A stretch of 64,000 nucleotides of DNA from Enoplolaimus lenunculus (lineage: Eukaryota > Nematoda > Enoplea > Enoplida > Thoracostomopsidae). Below the pieces are notes generated by a model. The model worked only from the letters and a program-made list of their open reading frames with translations. It was not told where the DNA came from and ran no database searches. Shown here one piece after another: positions 11,441 to 23,627 of this stretch (its first letter is position 1; each line of letters begins with the position of its first letter). A program made the position numbers and the translations under genes. The DNA lies in NCBI GenBank assembly GCA_030248215.1, contig JASANG010003514.1, positions 62,001 through 126,000 on the forward strand. The letters run 5' to 3'.

Positions 11441-11866
11441 AATAGAAGTGTGTATTCCTAATAAGAGTTCATAAACGGATAGAGTCTCTAAACGCTAATT
11501 AAATGCTTCGTCTGGTTCGTTTTGCTATAAATCTTAAACCTAAAGACACTTCTGCATTTTAAGAAGCGGTTTTTGTCGCCAGCAATTTCTTATGCGTTTA
11601 ATACAAGGTAACAAATGTCAAATTGCATTATAGAATGAACCGGAAATTTAGTTTTTGGCCTAAACACTTCATTTTCTAAACTTTAAAGCCAGCCACGCAC
11701 TTGACGGGCGATTAAAACCAAATGACAAGGCGGTGAGAAAACATGCCTAAGCGCATTCATAGTGCATATTTCTAGCGAGTCAGTTTCGCTTATAACCTCT
11801 ACCAGCCAACGTGGTTTCAAATTTACAACTCTAAAACGTTTCTCATAAAACGTTTTAAAAAATATG
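11441..11866. other. No gene seen
   Basis: No frame longer than about 60 codons and no recognised repeat. Confidence 0.4.
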
Positions 11867-11990
11867 CTCTAATTTGCATATATATGCTGTCTCTTGTTTA
11901 TATATAAAACAATCATTACAACAGCTGGAACGCTGTTCAAAGTACGACGTATGTGGGACGTTCTAGATTTAATAATATGGATGTCAATAT
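11867..11990. repeat. Dispersed repeat, family S
   Basis: CTAATTTGCATATATATGCTG, CTGTCTCTTGTTTATA and CATTACAACAGCTGGAACGC align with 59551-59665. Function and ends are unknown. Confidence 0.5.
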
Positions 11991-12039
11991 CATTTTTCCA
12001 GTTGCAACAAATTGCAAATTTGAACTTTTGAAAAACTCC

Positions 12040-12243
12040 ATGTATTTGAGGTCCCAAGGTGTAATTTATATTTTTTTTTGATCAAATGATTTGACGCGCT
12101 GTCTCGAATTTTTCAAAAACTCAAATTTCGGCGTGATATGCATTACAGAAAGTCTTGGGGCAGTAGAAATATGGCAAAACATTTGAAATCCCGTCTTTCG
12201 TAAACACCGGCTGGGAAAGGATAACGGAAAAGATCCGCACTTT
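12040..12243. mobile_element. Family R half element
   Basis: GAATTTTTCAAAAACTCAAATT, followed by ACACCGGCTGGGAAAGGATA, matches the right half of family R at 4188-4641. Confidence 0.45.
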
Positions 12244-12255
12244 CACTAAAGCGTC

Positions 12256-12435
12256 GGCCACTTATAAAGAACACGGCCGTAACAGCAGTATACGCATATT
12301 CATAAGTCTAAGCTTAAGCGTAAGCGTAAGAATGAACTTATACGTTGTCCTAGGTAAAAAAATTAGTCAAAAGCTTAAGCTTACTTTATTCTAGATTCAC
12401 AAAAAAACGTTCCGCCTCTGATCTTTACATGGACC
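12256..12435. mobile_element. Telomere-repeat MITE, family A
   Basis: Begins GGCCACTTATAAAGAACACG and ends CTGATCTTTACATGGACC. The core is reduced to TAAGTCTAAGCTTAAGCGTA, so this copy has few intact TTAGGC units. Confidence 0.7.
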
Positions 12436-12874
12436 AAAGGTTCTATATCGGTATAAAACTGATTTGGAGTTATATAAAAGTTGTGACATTTCAGTGAGTT
12501 TGTTATACGACAAAAGGTATTCCGAATCGAAAAGTTACAAAACAAACAACAGCTTTTCGCACTTCGCGTCTTATCTTCTAGCAGGTGATTAATGTTAAAA
12601 GGCTTTATTATAGGCTTAAAATAACTAGCGAACACATCTAAACGAGCTTCTAAGTTCTAATTAGCATCTGTAATGCTATCATCGTTGCCTGTGAAATTAA
12701 CCGAGTCACGCAATATAGAAATCCAAGCTTATCAAAAAATGAAAATTTATAACATAACCCTGTCCGTTGAGCTTATAACTAAAAGATTGAAGGCACAGCC
12801 TCAGTCAAGGGGCGTAAACGATGTCAAAATATTCGCAGATTTCGAAAATTCGGTAAGCTTTTAAGCTTTAGATA

Positions 12875-13000
12875 ACCTTTTTTGGTTAGGCTTAGGCTTA
12901 TGCTTAGGTGCAAACTCATTTTTACTTTTAAGCTTAAGATTAGGTTTAGGCGTAGGAATATGCTATACTACAGTTACGCACCTGTTTTGCACCTTGGCTT
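12875..13000. mobile_element. Telomere-repeat MITE, 5'-truncated family A
   Basis: TTAGGCTTAGGCTTATGCTTAGG, a CAAACTCATTTTTACTTTTA spacer, a second TTAGG block and the terminal CACCTGTTTTGCACCTTGGC are present. The left arm is missing. Confidence 0.6.
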
Positions 13001-13584
13001 AATGTTGAAAAACATTCATTAACTTCTCACTGCGATTTTAGTTTTGTATATACTCAAGTTAATAAATAGCTATTTTTAATATAATCTTAAAAATTACTAA
13101 AATCTGAACATTTTTATTTATATTGTTTCAAAATCAATGCTTTTCCCCCACACTTTTGTGGTTTTAGCTCTTTTAAAATTTTCGAAATTTCTGCTGAAAT
13201 TTTAGCGTAATTTGTATAACTTTATGCGAAAACACTATATTTGCCGTCTCTCAGTTCAAGCAATATTCTCTAACAAGTTGAGCTGGCTACGGGCCGGTAG
13301 GTATTAAAGATTTTGGGGAAAAACTACTCTACTGGCTTTGTTCAAAGCCTTGGGTACTTAATTTAAAATAGAATTAATTTTAAATTTAAGATTGTCAATA
13401 CCCTACTAAATTATTTAACACGTTTGTATAATGTATTAATATTCTAGGTTATACCTGATTATATAATGGTATTTTTGGGCAAAATGGCATATTAAAGAAG
13501 TTGTATATAAGATATCTTTATTGGTTAATAAAACAGGCACTGTTTAGACCGGTGGGCGGTGTCAAAGCTACGCTTAGTGTAGCT
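13001..13584. other. No gene seen; family F end fragment near 13275
   Basis: GTTGAGCTGGCTACGGGCC near 13277-13296 is an isolated family F terminus. The remainder is AT-rich and non-coding. Confidence 0.4.
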
Positions 13585-14035
13585 TACTGTTGTGACTCGA
13601 ATAAGAGGGGGGACTGATATTTATTTGGCCTCTCCAGAGGGTACTCTCCTTGTTATTCGGTCACGGACTGTTATTTATTTTTAGCTCGCCCTTCACCGTT
13701 CTTCGTTAATGATATATATTCGGTATTGCAACTATCCGTTGAATTAAACGTTTTTTGCGTTGCATCAAAAGTTTGAGCGATAATGCAAGGTTATACTTTG
13801 GAATGTTACTTTCAAAACTTAAGTACGCTTTAAGTTTCGAACTCAACTTTATTTGATCCTGGAGTCATTTATATGCCACAATTATGGATAATTGTCATTT
13901 ATGGATTCTAATTAGGGTTTACGTACTCTATCGGCTTACGGACTCTTATTAGGGGATACGGACTCCTATTGATCGGGACTCAAAATGGGACCCCCTATTA
14001 TTACCCCTCCCCCTCTTATTTGGGTCAATACAGCA
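13585..14035. mobile_element. MITE family M, about 450 bp
   Basis: The left end TACTGTTGTGACTCGAATAAG and right end CTTATTTGGGTCAATACAGCA are inverted. The interior includes GGCCTCTCCAGAGGGTACTC, CAGACTGTTATTTATTT-type text and the repeated GGACTCTTATTAGGG / GGACTCCTATTGATCGGGACTC block, all shared with 21271-21729. No transposase is encoded. Confidence 0.75.
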
Positions 14036-14659
14036 CATTCCCCAAATGGGAAGCTTCACGCCGGAGGCCGCAGGGATTCCCCAGGATTGATAAAATAACG
14101 ATTTTTTGCATTGAATCTTTGGATTGGTTCAAATATAATTCTGGTTACTACTTCGCTCGTTGAGAATGCGAAGTTTTCTTCAAATGAGTTACTTGAGCCA
14201 GACGGTCAGACCCGATCCACGTCCCTGTGAGAAGTTCGTGATTTACCTGATTATTATGTAATGTTTCACTATATTTTATGTTTGTATACAATAAATATGT
14301 CTAAACAGCCGTTACTGTCCGTTTCGTCCTTAGAGGTCGCACGTATGATACCAAAGGTACAAAATGAAGTTATTTTATACCTACACGGTTATCCTTGAGT
14401 CGGGCAAAAACTAAGACAGGCGTTGGATAGAACACCGGGTTGAGGTATTGACTTTAGGGTCCCGCGGATCTTTTCTCTGGGGTGCCCGACTTTCTGCGGT
14501 TTCTTAAAAATCGTAGGATTTAAAAAATTTACATATCTGAACTTTTCATGCCATCCTGTAGTCACTACATGTTAAAATTTTAATTTTTAAAAATTCAATT
14601 TTTTTTCGCTTACGTAATTTATAATTTATATATCATTCGATGGTATCCAACTTTTCGCT
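14036..14659. other. No gene seen
   Basis: AT-rich, with poly-T and poly-A stretches at 14570-14620. No recognised feature. Confidence 0.4.
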
Positions 14660-14813
14660 ACTGTAAAGAACAGCGGCGGAACAGTATTAAGCATATTCTT
14701 AAGCCTAAGCCTAAGCCTAAGCCAGTCATAAAAAATTTATCTAAATCCTTCAAGCTTACTCTATTATAGTCCCGCACAAAAACATTCCGTCTCTGATGTT
14801 TTACATGGACCAA
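14660..14813. mobile_element. Telomere-repeat MITE, family A, short
   Basis: ACTGTAAAGAACAGCGGCGG begins it and GATGTTTTACATGGACC ends it. A single CCTAAGCCTAAGCCTAAGCC block is present, and the spacer with the second block has been lost. Confidence 0.7.
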
Positions 14814-15465
14814 ATTTTTCCGAATTGAACTATTTGTTCAAGAGTTCATATCGGACGAAGCGGTTCGGCCAAATCGGGCCGGCCGGCGTTCTTCAGGTTA
14901 CTGTATTATTTCGCACTAAAAATTGTTGTACCCGTTGTGATCTAAAGCAACATGTTATCAAAGACGTATATGCGTTGCAAACCGAAAGCTTATACGACAT
15001 CCATGACATATATCATGCAATGTTATACTGTAAAAAATGCTATCAACACTTTCATGACAGCTGATCTTTGTTGTAGTACAAAAATTTGGCTATCAAGAAC
15101 TTGTTTGCGGCTTATCAGGGCCAGGCAGGGTACCGGTCCGGCCAGCCAGGCCGCTGGCTGATCGGCCGGCCTCTGGTTGGTTCTACATCTGCCATGTAGG
15201 CCTTGATACTCAAAGAAATCAATCCCTTTGTACGACTTCTGAGTTAATATGACTACGAACATTTGAATCAGCATTCCTAATGTTCTAATTTGTGAGTAGC
15301 TAACTTGCCAATTCGCAAATCCATTATCTGAAAACCCTGTAATCTATATATATCCAAAGCACGCAATTAAGCACCGTTGAGAATGATGTTTAGTATAATT
15401 TTCTGTGAACTACAAAAGCAATAGCTACAATGAAAAAGAGATACAATTATTAAATTATGAACAAC
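14814..15465. other. No gene recognised
   Basis: A 79-codon plus frame (14825-15064) contains several Cys (CCTRC, CKKC) but no complete zinc-binding domain. GC-rich GGCC/CCGG words cluster at 15120-15180. Confidence 0.35.
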
Positions 15466-15985
15466 AAACATACAAACGAACAAACAAACGGACAAACAAA
15501 CAAGCAAGCAAACAAGCAAGCAAACAGACAAACAAACAAACAAACAAACAATCAATCAAACAAACAAACGGACAAACAAACAAACAAACAAACAGACAGA
15601 CAAACAAACAAGCAAGCAAACAGACAAACAAACAATCAAACAAACAAACAAAATATTTAACAACAGACATCATCAAACAAGCACTGCAACACCAATTGGC
15701 AACCATAACAACCCAACAAAAAACAACAGACATTGCCAAGTTTGAGTAAAACAGCAACAACAAACAAACAAACAAGTAAACAATCAATCAATCAATCAAT
15801 CAGACAGACAAACAACAAACATACTCCAAACAAAAACAAAAAAAACAAGCTATTAATCAGTCGGTCAAACAAACAAACAAACGAACAAACAAACAAACGA
15901 ACAAACAAACAAACAAACAAACAAACAAACAAACAAACAAACAATCAAACAAACAAACAATAAGTCAAACAAACAAACACCAAAG
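15466..15985. repeat. (CAAA)n microsatellite cluster, about 500 bp
   Basis: ACAAACAAACAAGCAAGCAAAC-type runs occupy most of the interval, broken at 15660-15760 by a CAACA-rich non-tandem segment. Frames reading NKQTNKQ or VCLFVCLL are artefacts of the repeat. Confidence 0.9.
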
Positions 15986-16122
15986 AAAGTAAAGCAACAG
16001 ACAAACGCATGTTAAAAATTGAGTTCCCGTTATAAAAAACAGGAAGAAACAAACGTCGCTGAACCACATACAGAAGCCGAGGGTAAGAACAAAACTGAGA
16101 GACAGAAAGCTAAGCGACTCAC

Positions 16123-16300
16123 GGCCAATGTACAGAACAGGGGGGTGGAACAGTAGCATAAGCATAATCCTAAGCCTAAGCTTAAACCTAAGCGTAGGAA
16201 TGAGCAAGCCAAAGCCTAAGCAAATAAATTGTCTAATGCGTAAGCTTCCTTTATTCTAGACCCACAGAAAAACGTTACACCCCGGATCATTACATGGGTC
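16123..16300. mobile_element. Telomere-repeat MITE, family A, with 8-bp target duplication
   Basis: Starts GGCCAATGTACAGAACAGG and ends CGGATCATTACATGGGTC. CGACTCAC flanks both sides (allowing a one-base ambiguity at the right end), which gives a perfect 8-bp duplication. The core has two CCTAAG blocks around AGCGTAGGAATGAGC. Confidence 0.85.
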
Positions 16301-17234
16301 ACGACTCACAGATTACTTTGAAAGCACCCCAGGGGGTGATGTTGAATTTCTTGCCGTTGATGGCAACCATACAAATATATAGATTAGTGCGTATCTTTGC
16401 TAAAGTTGAACATTAGCGCAATTACTTACACATATGCCGATCTATGCAAACGCACGTCCAAGCATAAGGAATCATTCACAGCTTTAGACACAACTATCGA
16501 GACATCTAAACGCCTACCGAAGGCAGGGTCGCAGCAGCTGATCCAAAACGAGGGATGCAGGAAGGCATCACAGCGGTCGCATGCTTGACTCAACTGCAAG
16601 AGGGCCGAGATCCAGTTCCTGGCGTGTTTAACTTTGGGCAAAACTTCAAACAGGTGCAGACCGTGTTGTGCCAACAGAGCGCAATATATAATGTTGGAAG
16701 ACCAAATATAATTTGTAACATAGGCACATTGGTATTTTTTCATAAAATTTTTCATTCTATGTCATGCAAAAATATTTGGCTAAAAAATTCACAGTACTGT
16801 CGTTAAGACTTAAAGAGTTAGCGCAGGTCGTGGCATAAAATCGGAATTCAAATATGAGTTTGCCATAGTAGATTCATCAGCCTGCAGCCAAGCTGATATT
16901 ATTGGTCAAAAAATAACATTTAGGGCTGTGTCGATTAGCATCGACACTTCGAAAAGCTTGCCGATTAGTTGCCGAGTTTTACGTTTAAAATTTAGTTCTA
17001 AATCACGTAAATATCTTGCAATTTTTCATTACATATATGCTGCAATTGTTCGAAATAAAATAAAATTACAAAATTCGTGCAAAATCATAAAAATTTCGAT
17101 ACATCAGCTTTCCGTTTGTGTTGTTTTGATCGTCGTTCGTTCGCGTTTCCGTTATTTTTATTATCCGTCAGCACCCTGATAAATTATAAGAATCTTTACC
17201 ATTTTATCACAAAAAAGTTTCTGACGGGAAGTTG
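16301..17234. other. No gene recognised
   Basis: Overlapping plus and minus frames of 83-109 codons occur at 16426-16806, none with a known motif. AT-rich sequence follows. Confidence 0.35.
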
Positions 17235-17540
17235 CACGCCCCCTCGGGATCCGCTAGTGTAGTCGAAAATATCGCCCGTTTAAATCAAACATACCCTAAA
17301 CAAATTTTCACTCGTGCTCAACTATTAAACTTTTATCCTCACAAAACTTTTTAATTCGTGTGTCATTCGCATTTTGTCGTCACACCTGCTCTTCATATCG
17401 CAACATTTTTATATTGACGTCGAATCAACATGCGACAAAACGTGTTCCGCGCTGCTCCAGTTATAACGTGAACCCCGCATAAACTAAGCATACCAACGCT
17501 TAAAGAAATTTTCACTCGAGCTTAACAATTACACTTTTAT
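17235..17540. repeat. Family J end plus family L repeat
   Basis: CGGGATCCGCTAGTG is a family J terminus. GACAAAACGTGTTCCGCGCTG and CCAGTTATAACGTGAACCCC identify family L, found again at 42480-42620, 43080-43140 and 51090-51140. Confidence 0.45.
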
Positions 17541-17711
17541 CCGTTCTTATACAGAACTTCTAATTGGATAAAGCATTTTTTACGCTTCGCAAAATCGCTG
17601 ACACATTACTGTCATACTTTTTGGCTCAACATATCATTGAATTGACTGCCAATAAATTTTTTTCCTTACCACCCCCAGTTACCTGTAATGTTTTCAAAAA
17701 AATGAGTTCAC

Positions 17712-17900
17712 TAGCAGATCCAGAGGGGCGCGTACGCTCACCCGTCAAAAAATTTTTTTATAATAACATCATAAAGTCTGCCTACCTTACCATTTTTCCC
17801 TCTCAAAAAATGGGTACATATATAAACATACAGTAAAACACTGCGTTTCATAGCCTTTGCCAGTCTCCCCCGTACGAAATTTCTGGATCCACTCCTGAGT
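17712..17900. mobile_element. hAT-like MITE, family J
   Basis: Inverted ends ACTAGCAGATCCAGAGGGGC and AATTTCTGGATCCACTCCT surround CCCGTCAAAAAATTTTTTTA and AAAAAATGGGTACATATAT, which are shared with 118-370 and 62805-62995. Confidence 0.5.
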
Positions 17901-18769
17901 CGGGGCTTATAGTACCTGTTCAATTTAGGATAGGGTATTTTGTCTAAGTACCATGTTAGCTTACGCATGATAATTCTGTAATAAAGAGAAACTGTTAATG
18001 TAATATAAACAGTAGTACGAAAGCGAACGTATTACTGCTATCCATTAAATGATGTAAAAGCTCAAGCTAACATTTCGGTTCGTTAAGGGTATATCTTCTT
18101 AAGGAATTTTTCAACTGTTAACGCAGTTTTTAGGCAAAAATCAATTTTAAATTTCCTATAAAAGCGTCTATTTTGATAGTTGTTGAGAAAATTTAGAAGC
18201 ATAAGTTTAGTAGTGTTTAACCACCTAGTTTATGTGCTAAAATCGGTATTATTTGGCCACGAGAACTAATTTTTATTTGATATTTAAATATCAGTTCGTA
18301 GTGTATTTATGCTAATCAACCGAGTTGGCTTAAGATTTAAAGACATCGAGTGTAAAATGTTTTTGAGGCATTGGTTCGACGCTTGAAACAGATTCTTTCT
18401 TATCGTTGAACGATAAGACTAAAAATTCCGGTTAGTTTTCGTCAGGCACGCGGTCAGTGGTGAATTCACTCTGACGGCGGGGCTGGTAAATGTTATGAAA
18501 CGCAATTTTCGCTGTATGCTATATATGTGGTAATTTTGTGAGGGATAAAAATTGTAAGGTAGGGAGCTTACCATTTTAGTACGAAACAATTTTTAACAGG
18601 GGGACATAAATTATATTTCAATTCATATATATCTCGCGAAGCCGACCCAGTTTCAAAATTCAGACAATAAATAGGCTTTTTTTAATAATTTGATCCTTGT
18701 AGAAATGTTTCAACCTCGCTTGTTAGTAATTTGAACTACTACTACCAGTGCTATTGATAGAATACAAAC
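17901..18769. other. No gene seen; family J fragment near 18450-18500
   Basis: GTGGTGAATTCACTCTGACGGCGGGGCTGG resembles the family J terminus with its GACGG run. Nothing coding is visible. Confidence 0.35.
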
Positions 18770-18996
18770 AAATTCTAGTGAATTTAATCCAGAATGAGTT
18801 GGATCACTGGGTCTGAATTAGGTCTTTAAGAGCTCAGAATTCTAGATTCGTTGAACTCAGATACTTAATCAACTCACCCGGAATTAAATCAACTCGAGTG
18901 AGTTAATGTTTACTGTTATTAATTAAAAAATAACCAGAAATGACTAATTCGTTGTGTGAGTTGATTTTAATCAACTCCCTCGAAGTTGACAGTGTC
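18770..18996. mobile_element. MITE family D2, degenerate copy
   Basis: TAGTGAATTTAATCCAGAATG, AATTAGGTCTTTAAGAGCTCAG and the terminal ACTCCCTCGAAGTTGACAGTG match the GAGTTGATT family clustered at 25.8-27.9 kb. The ends have decayed. Confidence 0.55.
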
Positions 18997-19456
18997 CGTG
19001 TATCTGAACCTACAATTTCACAACAAAACAAAACGAGTCAATTTGACGTAATGAAAAATATTCAAAATCATAGAATAAAGTTTGAATAAACTTCTTGCCT
19101 AAAATAGTGACGAACCTACACAACCGTGCCTAATTGGTTAGCCAGGTTCAAGAAGGGAAAACTTCAATTTTATTTTTGGTTTGGAAAACAATTTTCAAAT
19201 TAATTTTTCATCACCATCGTTGGTTGTTCCGTTGATAGTCGAAGGCAAATTTAAATTTTGCTTGCTAAAAATCGGCTGGTTGTCTTCCCTCAAACAAGCG
19301 TTTGAAGCTATATTTAGCTTTATCTGAGTCAAAGATTAGAATTGAAGCTAATTTCAAAACTGTCGAACAATTCTACACGTTGGTTTACGTAGCCTTTGGT
19401 GAGAATGGCGTATAGGATGGATATATATACCTTCCAATATTTCCATTTATCCTTTT
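18997..19456. other. No gene seen
   Basis: AT-rich sequence without recognised repeats or frames. Confidence 0.4.
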
Positions 19457-19684
19457 GGTCCAAGTTACTTTAAGGGGCGTCCAGGTGTCTGGTGCGTCTA
19501 TAAAAGAGTATGTTTTTAGATTCTAGACTACATTTTTTGCTTAGGCTTAGGCTTAGGCTTAAGAGTTTATTTTTTGTAAAGCTTAGGCTTAGGCTTAGAC
19601 TTGGGAGTTCATTTTTTCAACGCTTAGGCTTAGGCTTAGGAAGACGCTTAATCACCTGTTAGGCCCCTAACAGTAACATTGGCC
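19457..19684. mobile_element. Telomere-repeat MITE, family B
   Basis: Begins GGTCCAAGTTACTTTAAGGG and ends CCTAACAGTAACATTGGCC. The core has three GCTTAGGCTTAGGCTTAGG-type blocks. Flanking ATCCTTTT and ATACTTTT agree at 7 of 8 positions, consistent with an 8-bp target duplication. Confidence 0.85.
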
Positions 19685-20059
19685 ATACTTTTTATACACT
19701 TTAGAATAACCAGCTGGATTCAGGTAAAATAAATTATATCATTCGTTACGCTGGTTCGCAAGAAAAAAACTTTTACATCAGATTTCAGGCCTTCTAGAAA
19801 CGGAATCCTGGCCAAGTCATTGGCTAAAAATCATATGGATATAGCCAAATGAAATACACAGCGATCACAACTCAGATATGCGTAAATTATTCATTAAAAT
19901 GTTGTATTTTAGAAACTAAAAGCATAATAAAACAAAAATAGTTTTATAATAAGGATTTTATACGCAACCATACCAATCCACTCTCTACGTCTGGCAGTTG
20001 TATAAAGTTTTCAATATGAAGCGTAGGAAGCTCAATAAAAACAATGATAGAAACAAAAC

Positions 20060-20215
20060 ACAAAACAACTATTATAATAATAAACAATAATAAATAATAA
20101 AATAATAATAATAATATTAATAATAATAATAATTATTATTATTATTATTTTTATAATTATAATAATAATTAATATATAAAATAATATATATTAAGATTAG
20201 CAATAGTAATGATTG
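20060..20215. repeat. AAT/ATT-rich low-complexity region
   Basis: TAATAATAATAATAATTATT-like runs form a local inverted repeat. No coding content. Confidence 0.85.
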
Positions 20216-20758
20216 TCATAATAATAACTACAACTAACAATTAATATGTAACATGTGGTCTTCCGCTGGCTCTTGGGTGAAATTCGATCTCCGGCTCGAG
20301 TCGAAATTTTGCTGGAGGTTCCGGTAGTTTCAGTTGTAAAAAGTCTTACCATATTTACCAAAACGGTGCCCTGAACAGAGTTCATTTGCCGATTCATAGC
20401 AATTTTGAAAACCGTAAAACAACCGTTTTTGCAATGAGTAACGTAAACCGAATTAAATCGGCGGTCCGGTCTGATTCGAATTATTCCGGCGCAGACCGCT
20501 TCGGCGCTGTTTTGAATCGGTCGCAACTATCAGAGACGGTGGCTGATATTTGCTGAAAGTTTTACTGCACTGGTCTTCATGGTCTAAACGGGAAACATTT
20601 GTTAACAAAAAATGGTTTCAACCGGTATTCACACGTTTTTCGAGAAGTTTGCAATGGTGTTTTTCGTCTCAATAAGTTTAGGATTACGGATCAGTGCAAT
20701 AAAGTAGTAATTGTTTCGTAATTAAAAACTTTTTGACAGTGTTGTTCGACTTCTGATT

Positions 20759-21060
20759 CGGCCTGCTGGCGATCCGCCAAATCCGGACCGGTCCGGTTTA
20801 GCCTGCAAGCAGATTGGTCCTGGCGATCCGCCAAATCCGGACCGGTCCGGTTTAGCCTGCAAGCAGATTGGACCAGACTGCAAGCGGATCGGTCTTGATT
20901 GCACGCGGATCGGTCCAGACTGCAAGCAGTCCGGTCCAGACTGCAAGCGGTCCGCTCCAGACTGCAAGCGGTCCGGTCCAGACTGCAAGCGGTCCGTTCC
21001 AGACTGTGAGCGGTCTGGTCCAGATTGCAAGCGGTCCGGTCCAAATTACAAGTGGTCCGA
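20759..21060. repeat. 21-bp minisatellite preceded by a 54-bp duplication
   Basis: From about 20870 the unit AGACTGCAAGCGGTCCGGTCC repeats roughly nine times with small changes. Before it a 54-bp unit containing GGCGATCCGCCAAATCCGG is duplicated (20766 and 20820). Because 21 and 54 divide by three, both strands stay open (DRTACSL on the minus strand). The locus is much more GC-rich than its surroundings. Confidence 0.85.
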
Positions 21061-21270
21061 CACGGCGCTATACGTTACGAGGCGCGGTCCGTAATCGGTC
21101 CGAAAACCGTCCAGTTTAGTGTCCCGGTTATTGATACATTTAGCTAAATTTAACATAATTTTACAAACCTATTTTTACTTCACATTTGGTTTCGATTCAA
21201 ACTCTGGCAAAACGTGTTGACCTCGGGTTTCGGTATTTTTCAGCTCTGGCTGCACCCTGCTACTGGCATG

Positions 21271-21729
21271 CACTGTAGTGACCCGAATAAGATGGGAGAT
21301 TGATATTTATTAGGCCTCTCCAGATGATACCCCCTTAATATTCGATTACAGACTGTTATTCATTTGAACCCGCCCTCAGCCGCCTTTTGTTAGTTAGACC
21401 TAACACCCATCATCTCTATGTCGTTGTCTCTTTTGAGCACGACTGACCTTCCGCAGCATTTTTTTGGTTGCCATGTTCGTTGTTTTAGGCTATCCTTAGG
21501 AATGTACCTTCAAACTTAACTACGCTTTAAAGTTTCGAACTCAACTTTATTTGGTCCTGAAGTCATTTAGGCGCTACAATTAGGGATAATTGACATTTAT
21601 GGACTCTAATTACGATTTAGGAACTCTATCCGCTTACCGACTCTTATTAGGAATACAAACTCCTATTGATTGGGACTCAAAATCGGAGACCCCCTCTTAT
21701 TATCCCTCTTATTCGGGTCACTACAGTAC
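21271..21729. mobile_element. MITE family M, about 459 bp
   Basis: CACTGTAGTGACCCGAATAAG and CTTATTCGGGTCACTACAGTA are close to perfect inverted termini. The interior aligns with 13585-14035, including the GGACTCTAATTA and GGGACTCAAAATCGG blocks. Confidence 0.8.
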
Positions 21730-23487
21730 TACCAGGAGCCGATAATATCTTTTAAACAAGACGACACAATTTATCGGGGTTTGCGTTTCACAAAATGTAC
21801 CAGCGTGCGATGCGTTGTATCCCTGCTCAAACTCACTGTTTCAGAAGGTCGAACTCACATTCAAGCAGTCCATCGCAATTCTGACTCGAAATTTTCTCAC
21901 AACAGACAAAACCATATTTCTCAGTTGACCAAAGCTTTTCGCACACCCACCATAAATGGGTTGCGGACAAAAACGTACCGCGTCCTGGGTACATTTTCGC
22001 TAACGTTAATTACATCGAGCACTTTTAAGGCTTATAGCTCGAGGTGAAACTTCGCAACAAAAAGTTTCATAACAAACCCGAAAACTGTTTAAACTCCAGA
22101 TAATTATAACCGGATACCAATACGGTATCAAACACAATAGCACAAAAAAATTGAAGAACGCCTGACCAACAATACCCCCCCTACACATCAGGTATACCAG
22201 CTTACCAGTACGGGAACAAAATAGTAGGGTTAACAAAAGGCGCCGCTCTGTCTAGTACCGTATGGGTATGAAACGACTCGAACAGGGTGAGAGCCAATTG
22301 AGCAAAAAAAATTGCGAAATATTGGGTTTTGAACGGAAAATTAGCAAATCATTAATAACAATAATTCCATAACGCAGGGTCTTCAATTGGCAAATATTAA
22401 TTTGTGGCCAGACAGGTACGGTTCGACTATTTTCAGACCCGTTTAGCGGTTGTGGTTTACGAGTATATATTTTTTGGTATCCTGGCCATATTTGGTAATA
22501 TAATGAGTTTCGTAGTGTTTGTATATTGCCGTGCATATATATAAACTCGCATATATTTGTCACTGTGTTTATTCGCTACTGTAGGTATTTTTTCCTGATA
22601 CTGCTGGTCAAAAATGCTGAAACTCCAGCCCTTGCAACCAGGACACCTCATGGGAGTTTGGGGCCATTTTTTGACGCGGTTCTCTGGTCATGTGACATTT
22701 TTCCGACAACAGCCTTTGAGTATCAAAAAGTTGCCAATATGTGTCTGAGAGTTGTTTACATTGAAAAAAATTTTGGCTTTGATAAAATGAAAATTTGTTC
22801 TACAGTAACCCTTCAAAAAATTTTTGACCCCTTCAAGCGCAGTTGACCTGGACGCAAAACGGAACCTGGTTTGGTTCCATTATGCTAAATGAGTTTGAAT
22901 GCTTTGTGATGGACGCTTTTCAGGTTAGCAATCGATCTATATTCAGTCTGGATACGACGATCGGAATGAAGCTACGTATGTTTGTACTAGATTATGCATA
23001 TCAGCTTGCAAATATATATCTAAATTATGTTAAAATATTATGCTAATGTTTTTGTTTACTTAATAGGCCTAGGCAAGGATAGGGGGGTAGCAGTGAGTCG
23101 ATAGGAGGGAGCAGTGAATCTCAATCCACCGTGAAAATGTTTTAACCCCCACTAGAAATGACTTAGCTAATTTTACGAGAGTCACAACATAAAGCGACAA
23201 TTTCACACGGCTACAGCTGTGACGGAACTGGAACCAGCGGAAAATGTACATCCGCTACATCCGGCACAAACTTGAATTTGTAAAGGTTATGGACTGAAGT
23301 GCCATATATTTCGAACACAGCCGTGGACAGGTCTTCATTTCGGGAAGGGGTGTAATCTTATGAAAGACACGGTTTTTGTCCTGTAGGATATTGAAGGTTT
23401 TTGTTAATCTATGTTGGATATGGTTTTGTCTTTTTTCAGAAATTTTAGTAGGCAGGAAGGTATATATCTGTTCTAGCCTTTTCTTTG
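21730..23487. other. No gene recognised
   Basis: Frames of 100-125 codons (21670-22047 plus, 22252-22563 minus, 22526-22846 plus) overlap one another and lack motifs or splice framing. No clear repeat is seen. This is one of the longer stretches not assigned to a repeat family. Confidence 0.35.
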
Positions 23488-23605
23488 TATATGTCGCAGC
23501 CCAAGTCGTAATTTAACCCAATTCCGAATTGGGCTAGTGCAGGGCGTATTTACGACTTGGGCTATTGGGCTGATTAATACTTGGGCTACGACATATATAC
23601 CGCTG
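23488..23605. mobile_element. Family E inverted-repeat element
   Basis: TATGTCGCAGCCCAAGTCGT on the left and ACTTGGGCTACGACATATA on the right are inverted, around the palindrome CCCAATTCCGAATTGGG. Homologous to 6580-6725. Confidence 0.65.
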
Positions 23606-23627
23606 ATTTAGAATCGCATAACAATTG

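Noticed and set aside
15405-15963. Long NKQTNKQ and VCLFVCLL frames
   Set aside because: They translate the (CAAA)n repeat and shift frame at unit-length changes.
20691-21119. Heptad-repeat proteins on both strands
   Set aside because: Period of 21 bp keeps all frames open; no coding signal outside the array.
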